7,873 nucleotides of DNA from Burkholderiales bacterium. GTDB lineage: Bacteria; Pseudomonadota; Gammaproteobacteria; Burkholderiales; Casimicrobiaceae. The notes beneath the pieces are model-generated. The model did no database searches. It was not told the origin of the DNA and saw nothing but the letters and a program-made list of their open reading frames with translations. Within the stretch, counting starts at the first letter, position 1. Every line of letters begins with the position of its first letter. The translations under genes were made by a program, and so were the position numbers. The stretch spans positions 1 through 7,873 of the forward strand of contig JAITMH010000085.1 of NCBI GenBank assembly GCA_031277445.1. Reading direction: 5' to 3'. Below are positions 1 to 5,684 of the stretch, in pieces.

Positions 1-118
1 TTATTGGCGCCATGATGCGCAAGCTCGTTCATGTTGCTTTTGGGGTACTCAAGTCAGGCAAGCCTTTCAACCCCGCGCTGCATGGAGGTTGACTTTGGGT
101 GCCGATAACAGTATCTAC
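1..118 (+). mobile_element. Right end of an IS110-family insertion sequence (partial)
   Basis: The transposase tail ends at 92. IS110-type elements normally have only a short non-coding stretch between the stop codon and the element end, and they usually lack long terminal inverted repeats. The sequence just after the stop, up to about GTATCTAC at 111-118, is a plausible terminal segment, because a repeat shared with 287-319 begins at 116. The exact boundary is inferred and could be off by some tens of bases. The left end lies outside the window. Confidence 0.45.
3..92 (+). CDS. IS110-family transposase, C-terminal end (partial)
   Basis: This open frame enters from outside the window and ends at TGA 90-92, giving 29 residues. 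They include the run RKLVHVAFGVLKSGKPF, followed by NPALHGG and the stop. A basic RKL(L/V)H...GVLKSGKPF(D/N)P tail is characteristic of IS110/IS1111-type transposases, which use a DEDD catalytic domain and a C-terminal transposase_20 domain to move circular intermediates. The catalytic parts would lie upstream and cannot be seen, so I cannot say whether the gene is intact. The assignment rests on family recognition of a short tail and is fairly specific. An in-frame ATG at 12-14 exists but would give only a peptide, so this is a 3' fragment and not a small gene. Confidence 0.75.
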   Translation: MGAMMRKLVHVAFGVLKSGKPFNPALHGG

Positions 119-148
119 GCCAAAATCGTCACGCCTTGTTTGTAGGGG
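116..148 (+). repeat. 33-nt imperfect direct repeat, copy 1
   Basis: This copy begins TACGCCAAAATCGT and ends TTGTAGGGG. It aligns without gaps to 287-319 at 28 of 33 positions by eye. Four of the five differences are C/T exchanges and one is G/A, the pattern expected of diverged copies. Its 3' end runs into the hairpin at 142-164. Confidence 0.75.
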
Positions 149-164
149 AAGCAATCTGCTTCCC
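142..164 (+). repeat. Small hairpin repeat, family A, copy 1
   Basis: GTAG is followed by an 8-bp perfect stem, GGGAAGCA (146-153) pairing with TGCTTCCC (157-164), around the loop ATC. The same element occurs on the other strand at 267-289 with two base pairs swapped together. The GTAGGGG...CAATCTGC core resembles REP-like intergenic hairpins that I recall from several proteobacterial genomes. Its family name is unknown to me. Confidence 0.8.
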
Positions 165-183
165 GTTTACGCGAGAAAAGCTC

Positions 184-206
184 CCCTCTCCCGCGAGGGG
201 AGAGGG
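184..206. repeat. CCCTCTCCC/GGGAGAGGG hairpin repeat
   Basis: A 9-bp perfect stem (CCCTCTCCC 184-192, GGGAGAGGG 198-206) encloses the loop GCGAG. Hairpins of this wording are widespread between genes in many proteobacteria. A short TTT follows, but the stem lies far from any plus-strand gene end, so I read it as a dispersed repeat and not a terminator. Confidence 0.7.
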
Positions 207-234
207 TTTGTCCTTCTTCGCGGCTTCGCGTGAA

Positions 235-258
235 CAGGGATCAGAGGTCAGGGATCAG
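235..258 (+). repeat. CAGGGATCAG direct repeat
   Basis: The 10-mer CAGGGATCAG occurs at 235-244 and again at 249-258, separated by AGGT. It is a short, exact tandem-like duplication inside the repeat-rich region. No function is apparent. Confidence 0.6.
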
Positions 259-266
259 AAAGGCGC

Positions 267-289
267 GGGCGGCAGATTGCCGCCCCTAC
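267..289 (-). repeat. Small hairpin repeat, family A, copy 2 (inverted)
   Basis: An 8-bp perfect stem, GGGCGGCA (267-274) pairing with TGCCGCCC (278-285), encloses the loop GAT and is followed by CTAC. Read on the minus strand it matches 142-164 except at two stem pairs, which differ on both arms and so keep the pairing. This indicates that the folded shape is what is retained. Confidence 0.8.
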
Positions 290-319
290 GCCAAAATCGT
301 TATGCTTTGCTTGTAGGGA
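287..319 (+). repeat. 33-nt imperfect direct repeat, copy 2
   Basis: This is the second copy of the repeat at 116-148, with the same first 14 bases. It is followed by a degenerate continuation, AAGGTAACACGACTTTCG, where copy 1 carries a clean hairpin, so copy 2 seems to have lost its hairpin. Its first bases overlap the end of the inverted hairpin copy at 267-289. Confidence 0.75.
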
Positions 320-380
320 AGGTAACACGACTTTCGTTTACATTTTTTCTTCGCGCCTTCGTGCGAGGCGGTTTTTATGG

Positions 381-409
381 ATTCTGCGTCCTGCGACTAC
401 GCGCAGAAT
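381..409. repeat. ATTCTGCG hairpin repeat
   Basis: ATTCTGCG (381-388) pairs perfectly with CGCAGAAT (402-409) across a 13-nt spacer. The flanks (GG before, GACA after) resemble a GGATTCT...AGAATGACA type of dispersed intergenic repeat that I recall from several bacterial lineages. No neighbouring gene end makes it a terminator. Confidence 0.55.
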
Positions 410-420
410 GACAGCTATTT

Positions 421-447
421 TTCTTCGTGCCTTTCGTGTTTTTCGTG
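421..447 (+). repeat. Three tandem 9-mers ending in TTCGTG
   Basis: The units TTCTTCGTG, CCTTTCGTG and TTTTTCGTG lie head to tail and are followed by GTTAAAAG. The shared core is TTCGTG. The same kind of run appears between genes in many unrelated bacterial genomes, so it is probably a dispersed repeat. It sits 36 bases beyond the stop of the minus-strand threonine-synthase-like gene. Confidence 0.6.
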
Positions 448-483
448 GTTAAAAGCTTTTTTCTCCGCATGAAATGGAGCAAG

Positions 484-1602
484 TCACGATTCAAAAAACT
501 CAATGAGTTTGTCCGTAGTCTTGAGACCGCTGCCGGTCAATTCGACAACAACGGTGTCGTTAGCGCCGAGGCCTCCTTCTGCGCGAAGTTTGGCAAGCGC
601 GGCGGGAGCGACGGCAGATGTCGGCTCGACGTAAAGTCCGGCCGACGCCAGGGCTTTCAAGCCTTCAAGGATTTCGTTTTCTTCAACGGTGACGAACAGG
701 CCGTTTGTTTCGCGCACGGCGGCGAGTACGGCGCGACCCCTGACCGGTGTGGCGATGGCGATGCCGTCTGCGATGGAGGTCTCTTTGTTGACGGGGACAG
801 GATCGTTCATCCATTGTTGCCAGGCGCGAGCCAGCGGCGCACAACGCGCTGCTTGAACGGCGATGATGCGCGGCAGTCGTTCGATCAAACCGGCGTGAAG
901 TAACTCACGGAATCCTGTGTGGCATCCCAATACCAGCGACCCGTTGCCAACTGGGACGATCACGGCATCGGGTGCGCGGAAGTTCAGTTGTTCCCAAAGC
1001 TCGAAGGCCAGTGTTTTGACGCCATGAATGAAGTACGGCGACCAACTGTGGCTGGCGTAAAAAATACTCTGGGCGGCTTCGAGCGCTGCGGCGATGGTGT
1101 CTTCCCGCGTTCCTGAAATTTTGGTGGGCTTGGCGCCATAGAGGGCGATTTGCATGGCTTTGCTGACCGACGTGGAAGCGGGGATGAAGATGTGGGCGTC
1201 GATGTTGGCGCGGGCGCTGTACGCGGCGATGGAAGCGCCCGCATTACCGGAGGAATCCTCGATGATCTCCGTCAGTCCCCAGCGTTTAAGCTGTGAAATC
1301 ATGACTGCGCTGCCACGGTCTTTGAAGGAGCCGGTCGGCATCATGAAGTCGAGTTTGAAATGAGCGTTTCCCCAGGGGCCGGTGAGCGGGAGAAGCGGTG
1401 TCAGACCTTCACCAAGGCTGACGGCATCGGCGGCAGGAACAGGCAGCGCTTCAACGTAGCGCCATAAATTCATGGCGCGTTCCTGGAAGGCGGCGATGTC
1501 GAAGCACGCGGAGATTTCGAGCTTCAAGGTGCCGCCGCAGTCGCAACGCCAGCGCGGTGTTTCAGTGGTGTAAGACGTAGCGCAGTGTTCACAAATGAGC
1601 AT
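484..1602 (-). CDS. Threonine synthase-like PLP-dependent enzyme
   Basis: This 372-residue cytosolic fold-type II PLP enzyme most likely acts as a threonine synthase (O-phosphohomoserine to threonine plus phosphate) or on a close analogue. A small zinc-ribbon-like N-terminus has Cys4, Cys7, Cys20 and Cys22. PTGSFKDRG (89-97) supplies the PLP-binding Lys94. The cofactor contacts DSSGNAGAS (116-124), PVGNGS (217-222) and TGSGLK (356-361) are present, as is the VEPTSA block (325-330). This is the zinc-ribbon type typical of archaea, Gram-positives and plants. It is not the ~470-residue E. coli-like ThrC that betaproteobacteria usually use, so it may be a paralogue with another substrate. ATG 1602 has GGAG seven bases upstream. 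The EamA transporter gene lies 36 nt upstream, probably in the same operon. I am sure of the fold and less sure of the substrate. Confidence 0.85.
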   Translation of the reverse strand: MLICEHCATSYTTETPRWRCDCGGTLKLEISACFDIAAFQERAMNLWRYVEALPVPAADAVSLGEGLTPLLPLTGPWGNAHFKLDFMMPTGSFKDRGSAVMISQLKRWGLTEIIEDSSGNAGASIAAYSARANIDAHIFIPASTSVSKAMQIALYGAKPTKISGTREDTIAAALEAAQSIFYASHSWSPYFIHGVKTLAFELWEQLNFRAPDAVIVPVGNGSLVLGCHTGFRELLHAGLIERLPRIIAVQAARCAPLARAWQQWMNDPVPVNKETSIADGIAIATPVRGRAVLAAVRETNGLFVTVEENEILEGLKALASAGLYVEPTSAVAPAALAKLRAEGGLGANDTVVVELTGSGLKTTDKLIEFFES

Positions 1603-1638
1603 GGCGGTTCTCCGATATTGCAGGGGCGGTTTTCAAGT

Positions 1639-2073
1639 TCAGCGTTTCAGCGCCAGCAAAAACACACCGGCGCCGACCATCAGAATGCCTGTCCACTCGC
1701 GGACGGAAGGACGTTCGTCGAGAAAAAGAAAGGCGAAGACGGCAATCAGAAGAATGCTGAGTTTATCGACGGGCGCGACTTTGGAAACTTCGCCGAGTTT
1801 GAGCGCACGGAAATAACAGACCCAGGAAGCGCCGGTCGCCAGTCCCGACAACACCAGAAAAACCCAAGCGCGTGTCGGCAGTTCGTGAGGAAAGCGCCAT
1901 TTTCCGGCGAAATAAACAAACCCTGCAAGCACGACGAGAATTACAACGGTGCGAATCAGGGTGGCCAAATCGGAGTCGATGTTTTCGACGCCTGCCTTGG
2001 CGAAAATGGCCGTCAGCGCCGCGAAAACAGCGGACAACAAAGCCCAGAAAACCCAGCTTGACGTTAATGACAT
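1639..2073 (-). CDS. EamA/DMT-family membrane transporter, single-domain
   Basis: This 144-residue inner-membrane protein has about five hydrophobic segments (roughly 8-25, 36-55, 68-87, 104-119 and 126-142). The motif APVDKLS (100-106) before segment 4 and the ERPS turn (120-123) before the last segment are hallmarks of an EamA domain. Most EamA exporters carry two such domains in ~290 residues. This is one domain, a length also seen in stand-alone members thought to work as dimers. The substrate is unknown. ATG 2073 has GGGAG six bases upstream. It is the first gene of a minus-strand pair with the threonine-synthase-like enzyme. Some family members (RhtA) export threonine and homoserine, so a link to that enzyme's product is possible but only inferred. 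Confidence 0.85.
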   Translation of the reverse strand: MSLTSSWVFWALLSAVFAALTAIFAKAGVENIDSDLATLIRTVVILVVLAGFVYFAGKWRFPHELPTRAWVFLVLSGLATGASWVCYFRALKLGEVSKVAPVDKLSILLIAVFAFLFLDERPSVREWTGILMVGAGVFLLALKR

Positions 2074-2152
2074 GACCGTCTCCCGAAAGCGCGATACCGT
2101 TACCTTAACGTGTTTTGGGGGTGGGGTACAGAGGAGGGCATTTGGCGCTCAA
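2074..2152 (-). other. Leader region of the EamA/threonine-synthase operon
   Basis: The operon promoter must lie in these 79 nt or within the terminator upstream. On the minus strand TTGAGC (2147-2152) could serve as a -35, but no good -10 follows at 16-18 bases, so I do not call a specific promoter. A short CGTTA...TAACG inverted repeat surrounds the middle of the stretch. Confidence 0.3.
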
Positions 2153-2194
2153 AAACAAACCGCTCTTGGAGGTGAGGCCAAGAGCGGTTTGTTT
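2153..2194 (-). terminator. Intrinsic terminator of the protease gene
   Basis: A perfect 17-bp inverted repeat has arms AAACAAACCGCTCTTGG (2153-2169) and its complement (2178-2194), with an 8-nt loop. Read on the minus strand it starts about 24 bases after the protease stop codon, and the stem leads into a T run (TTTGTTTTTG). This is a classic rho-independent terminator. The plus-strand side also has T-rich sequence (GTTTCTGTTT), so it could work both ways, but no plus-strand gene ends here. Confidence 0.9.
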
Positions 2195-2218
2195 CTGTTT
2201 GTGATGACCTTGGGGGAA

Positions 2219-4099
2219 TTATTCAATCTTTACGAGATCAACGGTACGACGCAAGCCGTCAACATCGTACTCAAACCGTGCTGTCGTGGCCGATGTGAAT
2301 GTCAGCTTGGCGGTTCCTGCTTTGGCATAAGAAACGCGACCGCTATCGTAGTTGTTATGCGTGCTCCATGCAGGCCCTGTGTAACGGTAAACATTCGCTT
2401 CAAACACGTCATTCGCCGTCCAGTCGCCATGGCCTTCGGCGGGTCCCTGAAAGATATACCACGCCGCTTTGCCAGAGTTGTCGTAGGTGTACCAGGGAAT
2501 GAAGATATAGCGAGGTTGGCCGGAGAAGTTCTGAATCGCAGTCAGCCCCCAGTTGTCTTCGCCGAGCCTGCGCCATGGTCCGGTGTAACCACGGGTAGGG
2601 CCGAACACGGGAGGTTCCGGGGGCAGGCTCGAAGCGCCCAGATACTGTTTGATGCTGTCGTAAACCAGACTGAGGCTGAAGTAACAACTGGCATTACTGC
2701 TGGTTTCAGGCGGGAGGCCGATTTGCCAGCAGGTGGTAGGTGCGCCGCCCATCAAACCGCCTCGCAAATAATAGGAACCGCCCGACAAAGTGAACAGCCC
2801 GGAACCGCTGCTCCCGCTTTCAACCATACCTTCCGTCCAACTGACCAAAGACAAGTTGGATAAATTCAAGCCCGGAAGATCGGAAGTCGAAAAACGGGTA
2901 TTACAGGTTGTTCCCGCGCCGTTGCCGGCGCTGACTTTTTTAACATCTCCTCGCGGGTGATGAATGCCGATGAAAGAACCACCGGAGAAGTAAGTGGCAT
3001 CCCAGCCGGCAAAAAAAGCGCCTGCCGGAGGGCTGTTGTTGAGTTGAAGCAGCAGGGTATCCGTGGATGCCTGGCGATGCAGGATTTGTGCTCCGCCGGT
3101 CAATTGGCGGTGGTCGGGGGTTCGCTGAAAGCTTTCACAACTGGCGGCCTCATCGAACCAGTGCGTATTGAGGGTGTTCGCCATTTGTTGGGGAGGGGTA
3201 AAGGTGTTGGAGTTCAGGCAGTGGTTGGCACTCCAGAAATAAGGCGTTTGCGTGCGGCCTTCGTCGTTCAGCAGCGTTCCCGAACAGCTATAAGAGAACA
3301 GGGCGTCCGTCGTCACCATTCTGGCGACGGCCTTGGAAGCGTTTTGAAAAGCGGCGCCAAGAGTATCGGATTTGCAGGCGACATCCACTTGACAGGATGC
3401 AGAAAATTTGACGAGCTTGGAAGTATTAAAACCGTCCCGCGCTGATGTGAAAAGATGTGAAACACCGTTCAGGCGAATTTTGACATCTTCCGTTTTGACC
3501 GTTGAAGGCAGGTAGATTTCGATGTTCTGGGTTTCGCCTTCGGTGACCGGCGTCCAATACACTTTGTTGTCGTCACGCAGGGCATGGGCTTCTTTGCCGC
3601 TGATTACGCCGATGATTCTCTCCGGCTCTGCGGAACCTGAAAAACGCAGTTCGGCGTTATCGGGCAGCGCGTCAAGGCGCAGCGCAACACGCATTCCCCT
3701 GGCTTCGGGGGAAGTCACTGCCCATCGGGCGATGTGGCCGTCCCCGTTATTTTTCCAATTCAGAACAGGCAACTCGGCGCCATCAAGTTCTGTGCCTGCG
3801 TTGCGGCCAACGCCGATTTTGAAAGGTTGGGCGTTAAGACCGCTGCCTGAATCCGGGGTGTTCTCCTCCTGCAAGGCTTTCAACGCCAGCGCAGGCAACG
3901 GCGTGAAAGTGATGGCCGTTGCGTTGCTGATATTCGGCGCGGAGCGCCAGAAAACAGCCACCTCGGCTTTGGTTGAGATGACCGGCGCGCCTTCAACACG
4001 CAAAACCTCGGAAGAAAACGCTGCCGGCGCGAAGAGCGCCAATACCGCAGCAAATAAACCGGCGACGCCGGAGCGAATCGAACGACGGAAAAAGTTCAC
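2219..4099 (-). CDS. Secreted trypsin-fold (lysyl-endopeptidase-like) serine protease
   Basis: This 626-residue exported protease has a signal peptide at residues 1 to ~29 (two arginines, a hydrophobic run GVAGLFAAVLALF, then AAFSS). A ~200-residue N-terminal region of propeptide type follows. Then comes a chymotrypsin/trypsin-fold (MEROPS S1) domain with His293 in SANHC, Asp347 in STDTLLLQL and Ser431 in GSSGSGLF. The early Cys pattern SCQVDVAC and the wording resemble Achromobacter-type lysyl endopeptidases, so cleavage after Lys is plausible but unproven. Several more cysteines suggest disulfides. A proline-rich linker (~491-507) leads to a ~115-residue C-terminal domain (NWGL, WYTYDNSGKAAWYIF, YRYTGPAW, TARFEYDVDG) found on many betaproteobacterial secreted proteins. 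I chose GTG 4099 because GAGAG lies five bases upstream and the signal peptide starts there. The longer frame to 4288 has no such features and overlaps the next gene. Confidence 0.88.
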   Translation of the reverse strand: MNFFRRSIRSGVAGLFAAVLALFAPAAFSSEVLRVEGAPVISTKAEVAVFWRSAPNISNATAITFTPLPALALKALQEENTPDSGSGLNAQPFKIGVGRNAGTELDGAELPVLNWKNNGDGHIARWAVTSPEARGMRVALRLDALPDNAELRFSGSAEPERIIGVISGKEAHALRDDNKVYWTPVTEGETQNIEIYLPSTVKTEDVKIRLNGVSHLFTSARDGFNTSKLVKFSASCQVDVACKSDTLGAAFQNASKAVARMVTTDALFSYSCSGTLLNDEGRTQTPYFWSANHCLNSNTFTPPQQMANTLNTHWFDEAASCESFQRTPDHRQLTGGAQILHRQASTDTLLLQLNNSPPAGAFFAGWDATYFSGGSFIGIHHPRGDVKKVSAGNGAGTTCNTRFSTSDLPGLNLSNLSLVSWTEGMVESGSSGSGLFTLSGGSYYLRGGLMGGAPTTCWQIGLPPETSSNASCYFSLSLVYDSIKQYLGASSLPPEPPVFGPTRGYTGPWRRLGEDNWGLTAIQNFSGQPRYIFIPWYTYDNSGKAAWYIFQGPAEGHGDWTANDVFEANVYRYTGPAWSTHNNYDSGRVSYAKAGTAKLTFTSATTARFEYDVDGLRRTVDLVKIE

Positions 4100-4104
4100 A
4101 ATAA

Positions 4105-4109
4105 CTCTC
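4105..4109 (-). promoter_or_regulatory. Ribosome binding site deciding the protease start
   Basis: GAGAG on the minus strand sits five bases before GTG 4099. It supports a GTG start directly in front of the signal peptide and argues against the upstream in-frame ATG at 4288. Confidence 0.6.
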
Positions 4110-4142
4110 TTTCTTCGGTAATGCGATTGAATCGGAATGCGT

Positions 4143-4171
4143 AGAATAAAAGAATAGTAAAAAGGAAACAA
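4143..4171 (-). promoter_or_regulatory. Sigma-70-type promoter for the protease gene
   Basis: On the minus strand, TTGTTT (4166-4171) and TATTCT (4143-4148) are separated by exactly 17 bases in an A/T-rich stretch. The predicted start near 4136 gives a leader of about 37 nt before GTG 4099. Both boxes match four of six consensus bases. This fits the gene being transcribed on its own, apart from yedE. Confidence 0.5.
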
Positions 4172-4221
4172 GACAGAAGCGTGCCTTCGGAAGCTAAAAG
4201 CAAAGCTGAAATGACGGCGTT

Positions 4222-5310
4222 CTATAAATCGTGCCTTCCCGCGTTCACTTCTGCACTTTTGGCCGCCGCGCACTTCAAACACAACCAACCCATAACGCCC
4301 ACAAAAACGAGACCGGCAACAATAACCGCTTTACCCCCAACCGTCGGTCCCGCTACGCTCGATGCCAGACTGAAATTGTGCGCCACGGCTGCGCCCAGCA
4401 ACATACCAAGCGTCACAACAGCCGCGTCGCCGTCGCCTTGTCCGGCGCTGACCAGTTGTCGCAACGGACAACCACCCAGGTAAACGCCGCACCAGCCGAC
4501 CAGCGCCATCGACAGAAAATTCCAGACGCCGTCCGTGTGTGCAATCGGTTGCTCTGAAAAACTAAAATTAATTTGCCCCAACCCAACATTCCCGATCAAC
4601 ACGGCAGCCATCAACGCCACCACACCCAGCGCCATCGTCCAGCGCCCGAACAGAAAAATGTGATTCACCATCCCGATGAAACAAAAGCGTGTGTGCTGCA
4701 CGATGCCGCCGATCACCAGTCCGGCGACGAGCGACAACACGAGCGGCGCGTGCATGGCGCCGACACCTTGCTGACTGGCGGCAAACCAATCGCTCTTCCA
4801 GAGCGTCAGCGCAAAAACAAATACGCACAGCAGCGGGAAGACAGCCCCTTCTACTTTTGTTTGTGACTGATTGGGCGGTAACGCAAAATCCCGTTTCAGA
4901 AACAGCGCGCCGCCTCCGATTCCACAGACGAAACCGGCAAGTCCGATGATCGCGTTCAAATCACCACCGGCGATTCGCAGCACCATTCGCAGCGGACAGC
5001 CCAAAAAGACCAGACAGCCGACCATCATCAGAAAGCCCAGGGAAAAACGGATCAGCGGCGACGATCCGGCGCGTGGCCTGAATTCCTTGAAAGCCAGCGC
5101 CATCAAAAACGCGCCCAGCACGAAGCCGAAAATTTCGGGACGCATGTATTGTAGCGATGTGACGTCGTGCAACTTCATGCCGCCTGCCGCATCGCGCAAA
5201 AAGCAGGCGACGCAAACGCCCATGTTCGGCGGGTTGCCGTAATGACTGAGCGCCAGCGCCAACAATCCGATTGCCGCACCGGACGCTACAAGAATAATTG
5301 TTCTCGACAT
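4222..5310 (-). CDS. yedE: YedE/YeeE-family transporter (putative selenium/sulfur compound)
   Basis: This 362-residue polytopic inner-membrane protein has about nine or ten hydrophobic segments. It shows the cysteine motifs of the YeeE/YedE family: GVCVAC (Cys33, Cys36), two GCPLR signatures (Cys105, Cys281) and HTRFCFIG (Cys210). In the family member TsuA, conserved cysteines in such motifs relay thiosulfate through the membrane. The N-terminal GNPPNMGVCVACFLRD wording matches the subgroup annotated as the putative selenium transporter YedE (FdhT). That role is family-based, and no selenium gene or TusA/YedF-like partner is visible here. I chose ATG 5310 because AAGGAG lies seven bases upstream. 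The 33 extra residues of the longer frame are Cys/Arg-rich and unlike the family. It is divergent from dnaA. Confidence 0.85.
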   Translation of the reverse strand: MSRTIILVASGAAIGLLALALSHYGNPPNMGVCVACFLRDAAGGMKLHDVTSLQYMRPEIFGFVLGAFLMALAFKEFRPRAGSSPLIRFSLGFLMMVGCLVFLGCPLRMVLRIAGGDLNAIIGLAGFVCGIGGGALFLKRDFALPPNQSQTKVEGAVFPLLCVFVFALTLWKSDWFAASQQGVGAMHAPLVLSLVAGLVIGGIVQHTRFCFIGMVNHIFLFGRWTMALGVVALMAAVLIGNVGLGQINFSFSEQPIAHTDGVWNFLSMALVGWCGVYLGGCPLRQLVSAGQGDGDAAVVTLGMLLGAAVAHNFSLASSVAGPTVGGKAVIVAGLVFVGVMGWLCLKCAAAKSAEVNAGRHDL

Positions 5311-5317
5311 GGTGATG

Positions 5318-5323
5318 CTCCTT
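5318..5323 (-). promoter_or_regulatory. Ribosome binding site for yedE
   Basis: AAGGAG on the minus strand lies seven bases upstream of ATG 5310. This near-ideal site fixes the start and excludes the longer frame beginning at 5409. Confidence 0.75.
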
Positions 5324-5684
5324 GATCCCCGCGCATCGCAAGCGCAACAGGCGCACCCGTGCGAAACCGCAGGAAGCGGATAGAAAAACGCGCTGGGGAA
5401 ACGCGCCACACGGGCGACAGCAAGACACAGAACAGCGCCCTCACACAGTCGTGACGGCGCTCGTGCGACGAATCATAACACAAGCGGCCATCCGTCGGCG
5501 CTTACGCGCATCATTGCATACCGATAACGCATTTGATCAATGCCCATGGGTTTTTCGACGCATCGTCGCCGAATGAAAACACGAGCGGAAAACCGCGAGA
5601 AAATGAATCCCGATTAAAAACAAGGCGTTATAAAAAATCTGCTTTGTCACTGCGCCGGATCAAAAAGTCTCCCTCTCGGTAGGG

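Larger units (their letters stand above)
93..483. other. Repeat-rich non-coding region
   Basis: No convincing gene lies in this 391-nt stretch between the transposase tail and the stop of the threonine-synthase-like gene. Two frames are open on the plus strand (136-411 and one starting at 427). Their translations are low-complexity, cross hairpin repeats or run antisense through the next gene, and they resemble no family I know. The stretch holds several small dispersed-type repeats, listed separately: a pair of ~33-nt direct repeats, two members of one covarying hairpin family, a CCCTCTCCC hairpin, an ATTCTGCG hairpin, a 10-nt direct repeat and a TTCGTG 9-mer run. It looks like a sink for intergenic repeats next to an insertion sequence. 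Confidence 0.7.

Noticed and set aside
142..289. Repeats at 116-330 as a CRISPR array
   Set aside because: There are only two diverged direct copies with a 138-nt gap, the spacing is irregular and no cas genes are present.
136..411. 91-residue open frame on the plus strand in the repeat region
   Set aside because: It is made of hairpin repeats read as protein, has no ribosome binding site of note and no recognisable family.
452..476. AAAAGCTTTT palindrome and CTCC...GGAG inverted repeat as terminator of the threonine-synthase-like gene
   Set aside because: The stems are only four to five pairs with poor loops, and the A/T palindrome is too weak to call a terminator.
427..903. 158-residue plus-strand open frame
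   Set aside because: It lies mostly antisense to the well-supported threonine-synthase-like gene, and its sequence has no family features.
1949..2863. 304-residue plus-strand open frame
   Set aside because: It runs antisense through the EamA gene start, a perfect terminator hairpin and the protease C-terminus, so it is a shadow frame despite its length.
4100..4288. 63-residue N-terminal extension of the protease frame
   Set aside because: It overlaps the 3' end of yedE, crosses the predicted promoter and lies in front of a proper signal peptide with its own ribosome site.
5322..5576. 84-residue Arg-rich open frame between yedE and dnaA
   Set aside because: Its composition reflects intergenic G/C-rich sequence, it resembles no family and it would cover the yedE ribosome site and promoter region.
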